Origin: Cyanodermella asteris
Lineage: Eukaryota > Ascomycota > Lecanoromycetes > Ostropales > Stictidaceae
Assembly (NCBI GenBank): GCA_900618795.1
Contig: UYJD01000001.1
Span: forward strand, 2,781,269-2,845,268
Direction of reading: 5' to 3'
Length of the DNA: 64,000 nucleotides
How positions within the stretch are numbered: the first letter of the stretch is position 1; every line of letters starts with the position of its first letter. The notes under the pieces were generated by a model that was not told the origin of the DNA, made no database searches, and worked only from the letters and a program-made list of their open reading frames with translations. Of this stretch, positions 34,849 through 45,559 are shown piece after piece. Made by a program: the position numbers and the translations under genes.

Positions 34849-35394
34849 TCAAAACATGACCATTCCCGCCAAAGCAGCCCCGACAAGCACCGGCGCCGCC
34901 GTCCTCACCGGTCCCGCCCCATTCCTACTCGACGCACTCCCCGCACTCGCCCCGTTCGCACTCGAGCCCCCATCGCCGCCATTGCCACCGCTCCCCCCAC
35001 CACCCGTCCCGTTGCTTCCCGAACCGTTCGCGGCCGGTACTAGAGTCCCGTAGACCTGCCGACTGTAATCCGACGCACTCAGCGGCACCGTCGTCGCCTT
35101 GCAGGCGGACACCGTTCCCGACGCGGGTGCCGAGTCGTTGCTGCCGGTGGAAGCTGCGCCGCCGCAGCCGAAGACGCAGCCGTTCAGGGCGCTGCCGTCG
35201 GTGGTGTAGTTGATGTATACGCCGGGACAGCAGACGGTCGTCGCGGGGTTGCCGGCCGTTATGCTGGCGCGGCCGTCGGGGCATTTGCCGGCTATGGCGG
35301 AGGCGGAGGGGGTGGCGGTTGTGCCGGAGGGGGAGGAAGATTGGGCGAGGGTGAGGGAGGGGATGGCGAGGAGGAGAAGAGTCGTGAACTGCAT
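34849..35394 (-). CDS. Small secreted GPI-anchor-type protein
   Basis: 181 residues from the ATG at 35394, chosen because it opens a clean signal peptide (MQFTTLLLLAIPSLTLAQ). Upstream in-frame starts only add a hydrophilic leader. The mature part has a short cysteine-bearing region (six cysteines: a single Cys after AIAGK, the pair in TTVCCPGV, two in NGCVFGCGG, and one in VSACKATTV), potential N-glycosylation sites, then a Gly/Ser/Asn low-complexity stretch. A hydrophobic C-terminus (TAAPVLVGAALAGMVMF) fits GPI attachment. I recognise no named family; many ascomycetes have such wall proteins. Confidence 0.78.
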   Translation of the reverse strand: MQFTTLLLLAIPSLTLAQSSSPSGTTATPSASAIAGKCPDGRASITAGNPATTVCCPGVYINYTTDGSALNGCVFGCGGAASTGSNDSAPASGTVSACKATTVPLSASDYSRQVYGTLVPAANGSGSNGTGGGGSGGNGGDGGSSANGASAGSASSRNGAGPVRTAAPVLVGAALAGMVMF

Positions 35395-36019
35395 GATGAT
35401 TCGACTTGAGATGTTGATATGTGGCATCGTGTAGTGTGCTATAATGTGTCGAAAAAGGTGTCTGAAAAGGTCTGATGCAGAATGGAAACGAAAAGCAAGA
35501 TTCTTGGCAGAGGACAAAGTGAAGAAGAATATAATTGCCAAGAGCAGAGAAGACAAGGAGTCAGGCTATATGAATGGTCTCAAGTTGGAGCTGAGGCCCG
35601 GGAACAAGGATGATACAGTCTCCTGCCGACACAGCCGCACGTAACGTGCATCCGAACACTCATTCGACCAGCTATACGGCTGAACCAGCATCGCAGCTCA
35701 GAACAGTGACCTGAAACATGACAGCAGATCGACAGAGATTCCGTAAGCATGAAAGGCAATGCGAACAAAATAAGGAATTTCCCCGTGTCGGAGCTCGTGA
35801 TACGGCTGAGCAGCGAGGCGAATGTGAGCACATTCGCCTTGCTGCTCAGCCCGCACGTGCTTTCAATGCTGTTGGCTTTTATTCGCCGCCTCCGTGCAGT
35901 CTGACTGTGCAAAGCTTGCAAGTCTAGAGCGTGGATCGATGGTACTCGTGATGGTCATGCTGACAGGGGTTGGAAATTGGACGCCCTTCTGCCGGCCTGC
36001 TTTTCTCAGCTCAGGATCC
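35395..36019. other. Intergenic region with strong hairpin
   Basis: Lies between the small GPI-type protein (minus) and the decayed GFA gene (plus). Its only notable content is the inverted repeat at 35804-35851, listed separately. Confidence 0.5.
35804..35851. repeat. Near-perfect inverted repeat (23-bp arms, 2-nt spacer)
   Basis: The left arm at 35804-35826 (GGCTGAGCAGCGAGGCGAAT then GTG) pairs with the right arm at 35829-35851 with 22 of 23 positions complementary and only AG between them. As RNA this would fold into a very stable hairpin on either strand; as DNA it is a 48-bp quasi-palindrome. It lies outside any called gene. Possible roles are a small-RNA precursor, a terminator-like structure or the remnant of a foldback element; none can be chosen from the sequence. 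Confidence 0.85.
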
Positions 36020-36609
36020 CCAGTGACCGTCCACGGCGGCTGCAACTGCGCCGCAATATACGCCTCCATCCAACGCTTCCAGAATCAGCTCGAGATGATC
36101 CGAATACCGTTCGCCACTACTTACCTGCCACTGCAATGACTGTCGCGAAGCGACCGCAGGCATCGTCCACACAGCCCATCTGCACTCGTGCAGACACGGT
36201 CTGGGTGGCGTCTCTAAGCCGGTCTTCGGAACAAGCCTGAGAAGCAGCTGGTCGAGTCTACGGAGGTAAGACGTTCGGCGACGAGCCCGAGATTCGGGGC
36301 CGCGAAAATACGGGGAAGCTATCGGGACGAGATCGGGATCCGACTCGTCGGCCGCCGTATAAACCTGGAATGGAAATGCTCTTGCCATCACCCGAGTCGA
36401 AAGCTACGTTTCTGAGCCTTTACCATTCCTCGGACCTCAGGACCGGGCGTTTTACGGGCGATGCGGGACTTCGGTCGTGTACAATATCTGGCCAACACCG
36501 CCGGCGGTTCTTTGAGATGCTGGATATCAGTATAGGGACTCTGATTCATGAGGATCTTGCCATGTGGGAAATTGAGACGCAGCTGTGGTGGGATTACGGC
36601 ATTGAGTGA
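36020..36609 (+). pseudogene. Decayed GFA/CENP-V-family (glutathione-dependent formaldehyde-activating-like) gene
   Basis: Pieces of a GFA zinc-binding fold lie in order but in different frames. VHGGCNCAAI (CxC motif, 36041-36049) and TCHCNDCREATAG (36126-36146) are offset by one base and only 85 bp apart, shorter than usual, with no GT donor able to make an intron between them. Further on, RAFYGRCGTSVVYN (36444-) carries Tyr where the family has a zinc-ligand Cys (R-x-F-C-x-x-C-G). It runs into a stop, while the family's closing segment LDISIGTL...WWDYGIE continues in another frame to TGA at 36609. Several frameshifts plus a lost ligand make a working enzyme unlikely. Sequencing error could explain the shifts but not the deletion and substitution together. 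Confidence 0.72.
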
Positions 36610-36807
36610 ATTTGGAAGATGGTTTCTGGATCCAAGGCTTCGAAGAACAAGAGTTCAGACGGCTGCCAGAGGAACAGATTTTCGATTGATAAGTCACTAT
36701 CGAAGACTCAGTCACGGGCATATCGGACCAGGACCAAGCAAACGTGGGGCCGAACCAGCCGTTCATTCGATTGGTATACTTATAGATCTATGGCATGTAA
36801 CAGAGCT

Positions 36808-38073
36808 CTATTCCCTGGCAATATCTCTGCCATTGACCCAGATGAACATCCAGTTGATGATCATCATGGCTCTTCTTCGCCAGCTGCGAGTCCAGCCCAA
36901 GCTGCTTGACCGCCAGGCAATCCAAGCAGATTCCCCGGTCCACGTGGTCTTGCCACCACCGACACCGTCTCGTCGCCCAAGATAGGCGAGGCTGGCTCTT
37001 TGCTTGTACTCAAACGGCGCCCTTGATCGCTCGTCGCCCTTGTTGAGCTCGTGTGCTAGATACTCGCCTTTTTGTAGAGCAACTTCTGCCAGGGCTGGGA
37101 GCGAGAACCCTTCTATGTCGGCAGCATCGCCGAGAGCGTAGGTATTCTCGATAGCATCTCCGTCAGGCCTCAACGCACGCAGATACTTGTCCGTCAAGAT
37201 CTGTGGCATCCCCTTCTCAGGCTTCTTGACATCAAGATTGTCGAGCAAAGGACTGGCCTTGTTACCAGTAGCCCAGAGCAGCAAACCGTATGGCATGCGT
37301 CCATGTTCCTTGGTGTAAATGGCGTCGGCTTCCACCTTCTCGATGTGAGAGCTGGTCCGAATGTCGATCTTCTTCGCCTCCAGCGACTTCATGGCGTACT
37401 TGCTCAGCGAGTCATCGAACGTCGACAGCAACGACGGCGCAACATCGTGGATTGTAATCTCCAATTTGCCGTCCAGGTGGGGATACAGATGTCGCATCGA
37501 CTCGTTCCAAAGATCGTACAGCTCGGCGGTCGCTTCGATGCCTATTGCGCCTCCACCTACGATTCGGATGTGCACGATATCCCGCTGCTGCTGCTCCGAC
37601 AGACCAGGCAAAGATGCCGCATCCAGCATCTGAAGCAGCCTCTGCTGCAGGATTCTAGCATCGTCCGTCGTCCTCAGGAACAGAGAGTGCTCCTTGACAC
37701 CTGGCGTGTCGAACGTCTGCACTTCGCATCCTGGTGCCAGCACCAATATATCGTAGTTGACGGTGAACCGCTCTGCAGATTTCCGGCCGAGATCTTGGAC
37801 AAAAGGCTTACAGGTGATGGTTCGGTTGTTCAAGTCGACGTCCTCGGCAAATGACTTGTAATACTCTAAATCTGTCCGACTCTGTCTCCGAACGGGCTCT
37901 TCGGCCAGGCGAATGTCGAATAGTCCACATGCAGCACTCGCTAGTAAAGGCGTGTATTGGATTGTACGTCGTGGAGAAATGACCTTCACGTCATAGCGAG
38001 ATAGATCCAGTAGCTGCGTGAGTGGAAATCCACCCCAACCGGTGCCGATGATGGCGACCGTCTGCTTTGACAT
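36808..38073 (-). CDS. Alternative (type II) NADH dehydrogenase-like flavoprotein
   Basis: A single exon of 421 residues. Two Rossmann dinucleotide-binding motifs are visible: FAD-type VAIIGTGWGG at residue 6 and NADH-type IRIVGGGAIGIEATAEL near 170. The family segment YALGDAADIEGFSLPALAEVALQKGEYLA follows, and the C-terminus EYKQRASLAYLG...ESAWIAWRSSS...VNGRDIARE is typical of NDH-2 membrane association. NDH-2 enzymes pass electrons from NADH to ubiquinone without pumping protons. The N-terminus lacks a mitochondrial presequence, unlike standard fungal external/internal enzymes, so location (mitochondrial outer face, other membrane) is open. AIF/FSP1-like NAD(P)H:quinone reductase is the alternative. 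Confidence 0.87.
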   Translation of the reverse strand: MSKQTVAIIGTGWGGFPLTQLLDLSRYDVKVISPRRTIQYTPLLASAACGLFDIRLAEEPVRRQSRTDLEYYKSFAEDVDLNNRTITCKPFVQDLGRKSAERFTVNYDILVLAPGCEVQTFDTPGVKEHSLFLRTTDDARILQQRLLQMLDAASLPGLSEQQQRDIVHIRIVGGGAIGIEATAELYDLWNESMRHLYPHLDGKLEITIHDVAPSLLSTFDDSLSKYAMKSLEAKKIDIRTSSHIEKVEADAIYTKEHGRMPYGLLLWATGNKASPLLDNLDVKKPEKGMPQILTDKYLRALRPDGDAIENTYALGDAADIEGFSLPALAEVALQKGEYLAHELNKGDERSRAPFEYKQRASLAYLGRRDGVGGGKTTWTGESAWIAWRSSSLGWTRSWRRRAMMIINWMFIWVNGRDIARE

Positions 38074-39886
38074 TATGCGATACTGTTTGTGACTTCCGCA
38101 ATCTGAGATAGGCGAGGCCCCTCCATTTTATAGCTTCCGCCCGTTTTCAGGCTTGAAGAGCTCATTGCAAATGTGGAATTGCTGGCAGCAAGACGCGTCA
38201 TGGATTCCTGCTGGGCCGAGCACGGCAAAAAGTTTGGACCGTGCGTTATCCTTGTCAAGCCTTCATGCGGCTCTGTGATCGATAGAGGCTTCTCTTGTCG
38301 AGACAAGTCCGTCATCTTCGTCTCCACTGGCTTGATATAAGTGATTGGCCTTGTGCGCGTGTAGAAATCCCGATAGTTCCGGGTGTCCTGGGCGCGACGG
38401 GTGAGACAGTGTGGGCAGGCGCTCAGCAATGTTACCCGTATCATCGACACGACTTCCACGACTCGTTGGATTGCCGTTGAAACACTAGACCACAAAGATG
38501 CCAGACTCATGAGGGCCAAGAGGACGTCTAGATAACAAGCTATATATACATACCAGGGGGAACCCGCCAACACCGTTCGATCAGGGAGACAAGGCGGGCT
38601 AATAAAAATCGTCACATTATACTTGCCCAACTCTGAAATGTACTTATTTGAGTCCTCTCACGGGTGGATAAGTGAGTGCCGCTATGCATTAGTCAAGGAG
38701 TACTTCTACAGGTACATGAGTGGATACCGCCATCGGTTACAATGTTGAGGACTTCGACGAGTATGCGAGTAGGTATGCGTGAATATGTGCATTCGGCTAG
38801 GATCTTGCCGGCGACGATGATACTCAACACGGCCACGTCGTTTACTCTAGCAAGAATGCCGACCTTTATTCGTTGCGGATGAAGGATTGCTTCCGGTGGC
38901 GAAATCCCGAATCTGGTTCGGTAATCGTGGGAGAGAGAGCCGGCTGAGTGCATACGCTTGCGTAGCAGCACGTGGGTTCATAATCGGCCTTGTCGTTGAG
39001 TCCACGGAGTTGAGCACTGGCTGGATGTCCGGTATGATGTACTGTCGCAGGGATGTTTTCTGCACACTTCCACTACGCACTTTACCCAAAAGAGAAGAGA
39101 GGTCCACTGATCGTCAGAGACTGATCAACGTGCGGGAGCTAAAACAAAAACAATAACGCCCAAGGCGGGTAACCAAAAGCCGTTGCGCAAGTCCTGGAAC
39201 ATCTATCTGCGCGACTATCTCCGTATCTACCTCGATCATCACTATTATTGGTATCTATAGAAGTTGATACTACCGTACTTCGCGGGGTACTATTGAGGGT
39301 TGACATTCAAGCAGTTAACGCAGTATATCAAGAGGTGTTCTCGATCGTGCGTGCGCCATGACTTTCGATTACCCGCCTTGCGCTAAGGTGCTGAAGGGGG
39401 TGTGCAAAAAACTTCCCTGCGACACTTGTAGGGATTGGTATGCAAATGCTTCTTTGGCTCGTCAATCACCGGCCGCTCGCAAATACGAGCAAGATCGTCG
39501 CTTGTCTCGTACTGTACATGCATGGATGCATGATCGAGACGCAGTGTCTGGTTTGTGTCACGGCAACCGAGGACGGACACGACGCTAATGATGCAGGAGG
39601 TTGCTGCAAAAGCCCCCCTCCTTTCTTGATCGTTGCGAAGAGACACGCTCAGGATATCGGTCTACGCGCAGAAGCAGATGACGACAAAGGCTCGTGAATT
39701 AGAATGGGCAAGGCTGGGTACAGGAATCGATGTATTGAGAGAATGAAAGAGTACATTTCTGCCCGGTTTGCGAGCCTGACCTAGACACCGTCTAGGAAGA
39801 AGACTAAGAGTGGAACTGAACAATCAGATCGTGACGTGCCACAACGAGGACCCCCCTCCACCCGCCTTGTCAGCTGCTCAAGTCGT
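38074..39886. other. 1.8-kb gene-poor region
   Basis: Upstream of the NDH-2-like gene. A 185-codon open frame (minus 38630-38073) ends at TAATG overlapping the NDH-2 start; it has no ATG near its 5' end and no family content, so it is probably leader sequence. A short plus frame at 39358 (begins MTFDYPPCAKVLKGVC) is Cys-rich but unsupported. No repeats recognised. Confidence 0.4.
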
Positions 39887-40373
39887 CTAATAGTGACCGT
39901 AGCGGGATCTTGCAGGCTCCGTATACCTGGAGGTCTGGTTTCGGTGGTAGCGGTATCCCGTTTGATTCCTCGAGCTGCCACTGGTCTTCAAGCTGCCACT
40001 TCTCTTCTGCAGATGGTGCCCATACTGTCCGTGATGGTGATGGACTCTGTTCACAATGTGCTGGATGCGTTGTTGATGGTGATCTGCCGGATTGTATGGG
40101 TCGACTTCACCGTGCAAGTCCTGGACTTCCCAGAGAAGGCTGCTGAGCTCCGCATGATCCTAGAAGTCCTCGTATCAACGTGCACGCTCATTATACCCTG
40201 TACATGCATCCAGGCTGAACACTCACTTGAGCGGTCACATGGCCTCCTTGGCCCTGTTGTTCCAGAGCGATGATGGACACGATCAGCGATGCGATGCTGG
40301 TTAGCGCGCTCACAACCCCGGCCGTGGCGCTGATGATGCCGGAAAGCATCTCAGGGATGAAAACGAAAGCCAT
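39887..40373 (-). CDS. Small membrane protein with His/Arg-rich tail, unknown function
   Basis: Exon 1 is 40373-40227, the intron 40226-40160 (GTGAGT...TTCTAG) and exon 2 40159-39887; 139 residues. Residues ~1-40 form one long hydrophobic segment (MAFVFIPEMLSGIISATAGV then VSALTSIASLIVSIIAL), long enough for a membrane hairpin or a single helix and containing small residues. The rest is hydrophilic: an acidic helix (DHAELSSLLWEVQDLHGEVD), a His-rich patch (VHHHHGQYGHH), and a basic Tyr/Arg/Ser tail ending ARSRYGHY. The junction is phase 0 on both sides and the second exon reads as protein only in this frame. No family is recognised. Confidence 0.6.
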
Positions 40374-40562
40374 GTCGAGCAACTTTTGATGGTTGCTTAT
40401 CGCAGCGAATTTTGGAATTTGGAGCGTATTGCGAAGATAGAACGCAACTGAAGTGTACGTGCATTCATATTTGATTCCCAGGTAGTCTTGGGCCGAAATC
40501 AGGCAAGACCCCGAATGGCGCGACGCCATATGAACCATCAATCAGTTCAAGCCGTTATCAAA

Positions 40563-43558
40563 TCAGTTCGCCAAATCCCAAACACTAACCACAGTGACAT
40601 TGCTCTGCCACCCCGCCGGCGCCGGCGCCTTTCCAGCAAAAGGCAAAAACTTGACCGTCGTCCGGCCAGGCAACATCCAAAATCCATTCCTGCTAAAGTA
40701 TCCCTTGGCTGCCAGCGGCTGACTCAGCCATACGAAAGCCGCGACCGCTTTGCTCTCAATCACGAATTCGTCTTCACCGGTATTGTAGCTGACGTGCAGT
40801 TTAGGGTCATTGAACGCTCGAATCGTGGATGGGTTGGACAAAAATTGCGGAGTGAAGAAGCGCTCCGCTGAATAGGCCGTGCTATTCTCAGACTGACTGG
40901 CATTTGTCCGTAGCACGGCAACAGCCGTCTTCAGAATCCCTGGAAGTTCTTCTAGGTTATTGCTGAAGATTTCGGTGCTGTTGATGGCACCGACAGATAC
41001 TGCACGGTCAGCGAAACTCCAGTCATTTGAGACGTTGAGCTTCATGCCGGACCAATCGTACCACGTCAAGCTGGCGGTGCCAGCAACACCTTGCCACAAG
41101 TCGCTCGTGACTGAGACAGTAAAATCCTGTGTCTCGCCGTCCACAAAGGGCTGGATCACTACAGGAGAGTAAGCCTCTCCTGCAATGTGATGCAAGGGCT
41201 TCCAGCGCCCGCCGGTCTCGATGCTCGCCCATGTTGGCGCTGCCCAGATATCGCCCAGCATCCAATAAAGACTGCCCAGTATTCTCTGCGACATGCCAGA
41301 CGCGCGTCGATAGAGGTCGATCTGGAACCGCACCATTTCGGCCTGGAAGAGCTGACTGGCGTAAATCTGAAGCTTGAAGAGCTGGGTTGTATCGTTCCTG
41401 CGTGGCGTGGGATAGTAAAGCTCGGAGCCGTAGGACATCTGACCAAGACCTGCGAGCGAGTCGGTAGCATCGATATGCGGTTTTGATGTCCCGTTATGAA
41501 TCAGCGCACTTTTGTCTGCGTCGCTTGATCCATGTCGGTTACGGTGGATCATCAACGAACTATTGAAGGAGAGCTCTGACGCTGGGAAGAAGGCTGAGTA
41601 CGTCTCGTAAGAAGAGTGGCTCTGAAATCCAAACTCATTGACGAATCGGGAATGTAAAGGTGAGTTGAGGTCTGGATCAAATGTGCTCTCTTTGAAGGAG
41701 ATCGTAACATCGTAGTTGTCTGCGAGAATGAGTTTAGATTCGACCAGTCTGTTATTTGCTGCTTACTTACAAAAGTCGGCGTCACCATATACGTCGCTGT
41801 TGGCTTTGCTACTCGGCAGCAGACGCTCGTCGATCGGTTGACTTCGATTGTAGTCAAAGGACTTGTAGCCGAGTGTGGTGCTGCCGCCAATATAAGATAC
41901 GGACCGTGTGTTGTCAAAGACGGCGCGGATCAGCTTCTCCTGGAAAAGATACATGTAGTTGTCTTTGGCCGCGCCATATTGTCCAGGCCCCAGCGCCAGC
42001 ACCAGAAGAAGAGCGAGCTGGAGCTCATTACCGCCCGCCCAGAGAGCCAGTGACGGATGGTGATTGACACGCCGGACATTTTGGGCGACCTCGGTCACGA
42101 TATTATCGACGAATTGGTCGTCCTGCGGATGGAATGCATCAGAAAATTCTGGACATGGTCAGCAGCGATCCGTAATGCTGTGCTGCGCGGTCTCTTGAAT
42201 GTAAAGCACAGTCACCGATCGGACCATTACTTACGTAGCTCGCTCCACAGCATCAAACCGTACTCGTCGGCCAGATCGTACACGAAGTCGGGCATGTATA
42301 CGCTCGACGACCACATCCGAAGCATATTCTGATTCGCAGCAACTGCCGAGCCGAACAGGACTCGAACGTCATCCGGCGTCACTCGGGGCCAGAACGGATC
42401 TGGAGGAACGAAGTTGCTGCCTTTGGCATATATCTCATGGCCGTTGACTTCGAAGTGCCAGTTATCGCCACTGCCAATGCCTTGACGACGCTGCTCAGCC
42501 GTAACTGGTGATTGGTTCAGAACGAGCGTACGGAATCCAATACGTTTCTGGGCGGTGGCTAGCACCGTTGTCTTGCTGTTTGGTGGGACTAGAGTCACAG
42601 TCAGGTTGTAGAAAGTCTGTTCCCCGTGTCCAGCCGGCCACCATCGCTGCGGCTCTTGGGCGAGCTGAGTGTAGCCCGTGATACTTTGGCTGGCCTGTTT
42701 GACATTTCTGAGTTGTCCTTGCCAGAACGTCGCGCCAGTGGGATCAGTGAGTTTTAAATACATGGAGGTCCCAGTCGGAAGCGTTCCGATGTAGTCGACC
42801 GAAGCGTTGACGACAAACGGCTTGGACTGATCTGGGACAAGGTCGTTGATCTGACCCAGTCTGTACGTATCGATAAACAGACCTTCTACTTGTACTTTGC
42901 CAGCGGCCTTTGGCACTTGGACGAGGCGGGCCGGCTTCCAGATTCCCTGCGGAGCGAATCCTGGACCCCAATCCCAGCCATAGTCGCTCTGCTCCTTGCG
43001 GATGAATTGACGGCCTGGAAATTGGAACTCGGTAGCGTAGCACGCAATGCAAGCCTGGTTCTGAGAATTGTACGCTTCTTGCTCCAGTGCTCCGGATATC
43101 AACGGTGCTGACCTGAAAGCAATCTTGATGGTCGGAGAGGATGAGCAATTGGCGACCAGGTGGCTGATGTCAAAGCTCCATTTGCGGAACTGGTTGTTCA
43201 CGTTTCCGATAGTTCTGTTGCAGAAATGAACTTCAGCGACGGTGTCGAGGCCTTCGAAGACCAATGTCGTGGCCAAGGCTGAACTTTTGGACACGTTCGT
43301 GATGGGTGCGCTCGTGTACGTGAAGTTGCTGTAGGCGATCCACTGGTACTGGTAATCGTTATCGCCATAGACGGGCTCATCGATGATGCCAGCAGCCAGA
43401 AGGTCTAGATGAGCCTGGGAAGGAACCCTACCTGGGACTGAGACGTTGTGAGAGCTGACAGTCCATGACAATGAACCCAAATCGAGGATTGTCGGTTCTT
43501 GAGCCCACACCACAGTCACGAGACCCAGCGAAGAGTAGCCAAGGTAAAGTAACCGCAT
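40563..43558 (-). CDS. Secreted beta-mannosidase, GH2
   Basis: Removes terminal beta-1,4-linked mannose from mannan oligosaccharides or N-glycan cores. Deduced exons are 43558-42235, 42148-41771 and 41719-40563, encoding 952 residues, the length of fungal secreted (A-type) beta-mannosidases. Landmarks: signal peptide (MRLLYLGYSSLGLVTVVWAQ), N-terminal sugar-binding domain with the SDYGWDWGPGF motif, the barrel segment NMLRMWSSSVYM, acid/base Glu in LALWAGGNELQ, nucleophile Glu in RFVNEFGFQS, and C-terminal beta domains. Both catalytic residues are intact across the introns. Many NxS/T sequons fit a secreted glycoprotein. Confidence 0.94.
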
Positions 43559-44383
43559 TTTTGAGTCAGCGTGAGCAATTCAAGGGGACCAACTTCGAGG
43601 TCGAAGAAGAAACGGATGTCATCTTTATGGTCAGAGTAGACGTGCTCAGCGATTTCGCTGTGCAGCCCAATATATGAGCAGGTGGGGAACGCTCTCCAAA
43701 GTGATGCTTTGCAATGAGGCCATGTACGATGAAGGAAAGTATGCCCACTTGGGCGATGATCAGCAATTATGGGCTTCAGATCGTCCGGGTGGAGGACTAA
43801 CTTGCGCCACAATCGAATTTGACCGAGCCGTGCGGCACACTCTGCCGGCACCCGCTGCTCCAAAGAGTGCTTGCTGCACTGCCACGCTGGCAGAGATTGG
43901 GACCAAAACTCACGGAATTGTGTCATCTCACGCCCTTAAACTCCAAAGTCGGCTGGTCGGAAACTCTATTTTAACTTTCACGGATCAAACGGTAGCCAGC
44001 ACCGTCGGATACTGGTTCCGGAACATCTAAGCGCACAAAGTCAAGCAAGCAGACCGGCTCTCGAATGCCATCACTCCTCGTTGAAAAGGTTGCCTACAGG
44101 GATCCGCGGCCGATCTGACGTGCTTCGCCAACAAAGTCCGAAATAATTGTCACCTACCTATCTACCAGCCCCTTTGCAACGCACACTCGGGGAACACGAT
44201 GGAAGCACAGTTTCGGGGCCAAATCGTAGAAATTGCTTCTGGTTCGCAGTCTAGGGTTCTGGGCATAATCAAGCTCACAAACAACTTTTCAAAGCCCAGT
44301 GCTCCTCGTGATCACGCCCACCCGTATCGTAGGATACGAAAGAAACCCCACCAGCTGTCCTGAACTCCTCTTGCCATTCCTCA
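43559..44383. other. Promoter of the beta-mannosidase gene and 3' region of the repeat-protein gene
   Basis: 825 bp. TGAGTCA (TGACTCA on the minus strand) lies at 43562-43568, only 4 bp from the beta-mannosidase start codon. A polypyrimidine CCTACCTATCTACC tract lies near 44152. No gene recognised. Confidence 0.4.
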
Positions 44384-45559
44384 TCACAGCGCCAAGCTAA
44401 ACGACAGACCAATGGCGGCAGCGACCCCCAGCAGCAGCTCCATCCTGGACAAAGTTCTCATTTTCGGCGAGCCTGCACTTGTTTCGGTGGGCTGAAACCC
44501 ATCTGCCGTTGTTGTATATGCAATCTCGCCATGGTGAATGACATACGACGCTAGCAGCTGACAGACAGGCTTCCCGTTGCTGTGCTGCTGGCAAAGTCCG
44601 GAGGTTGGAGTAGGAAAGGCCTCTGAACTAGGTTCCGCTTCCTCGAGCTGCCTCTCGTCTTTGGGTTCTGCCTTGACGACCTCGGTTGCAGTGGGAGATG
44701 CCTCCAACGCAGGTATCGTTTCAGCTCCGTCCTTGATGGTTGGGCTTTCTGAGCCATACCAGCAACGCCGCTCAGCATTGGGCTCATCGCAGCAGTACAC
44801 AGAGGCCACCTTGTCAGCTTCGTCAATGTGTACTGCGCCCGTCATCACGCCCGTACAAGTCGAAGGTGGGCCCTCTGCTGGTAGTCTTGCGATTGTGTCC
44901 TCACTGTTGACCCAATCTTGAAGAGCCTTGTGGAACTCTTTCTCATTCCAGCAGGCCTTTTCCGGGGATTGACCCTCACTTCCCATCACATTACAGCAAA
45001 GCTGTTTTTCTTTCGAGCTCCAAGTTGGGCCTCCGCCCTCGCAATCGACAATAGGGCTGATTGTGCTTTTATCGATGCTTTTCATATGTGTTGTTGGGGA
45101 AAGCCGTTGAGAGTCCTTCAAAGCCATTAGCAACTGTTCAGAAGCCCCACACGGCTGACCTCCAATGCAGTCGGAGACTGGCCCATCCGTGGGTACAGGC
45201 GCGGGCACAGGAGGAACACGCGCAGGTATAGACGTAGGTACAAATGTGGGCGTAGGTGCAGGTATGGGCTCGGGTGTGAGGACAGGCGGCGCTGGTAAGG
45301 GAGGAGGGTCTGGAAGTGGAGAGGGATCTGACTGAACAGGGGAGTTTGTGTGAGCTGGAGCATCAACCAAGTCCTCAACAGAACAACATGCTTCAGGCCC
45401 GGAGCGATCCGGACAACAAAATTTCGCAATTGGATCTTCCCCTCTTCCAGGTTGCAGCGTGATAACAGGTGAGGTCGCACATACCGAAAGCGGGTACTCG
45501 ATCGCATCTTGCAAGCGAACGGCGGGAGACAGTCCCTCGTTTGCGGCCGGTATGTTGTC
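44384..45559 (-). pseudogene. Cysteine-rich CC/CW repeat protein, part downstream of in-frame TAG
   Basis: This 391-codon frame is in exactly the same frame as the upstream part (45560-46306) and is separated from it by one TAG codon. It has no ATG for well over 100 codons, so it can hardly be a separate gene. It continues the cysteine modules: VCATSP...KFCCPDRSGPEACC, a Pro-rich spacer of ~60 residues (repeated PxP), VDCEGGG...LCCNVMG...KACW, and STCTGV...YCCDEPNAERRCW. It ends with a hydrophobic stretch (MELLLGVAAAIGLSFSLAL) like a GPI signal or membrane anchor. I call it pseudogene only because of the stop; readthrough, an unrecognised splice or a sequence error would restore one protein of about 640 residues. 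Confidence 0.6.
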
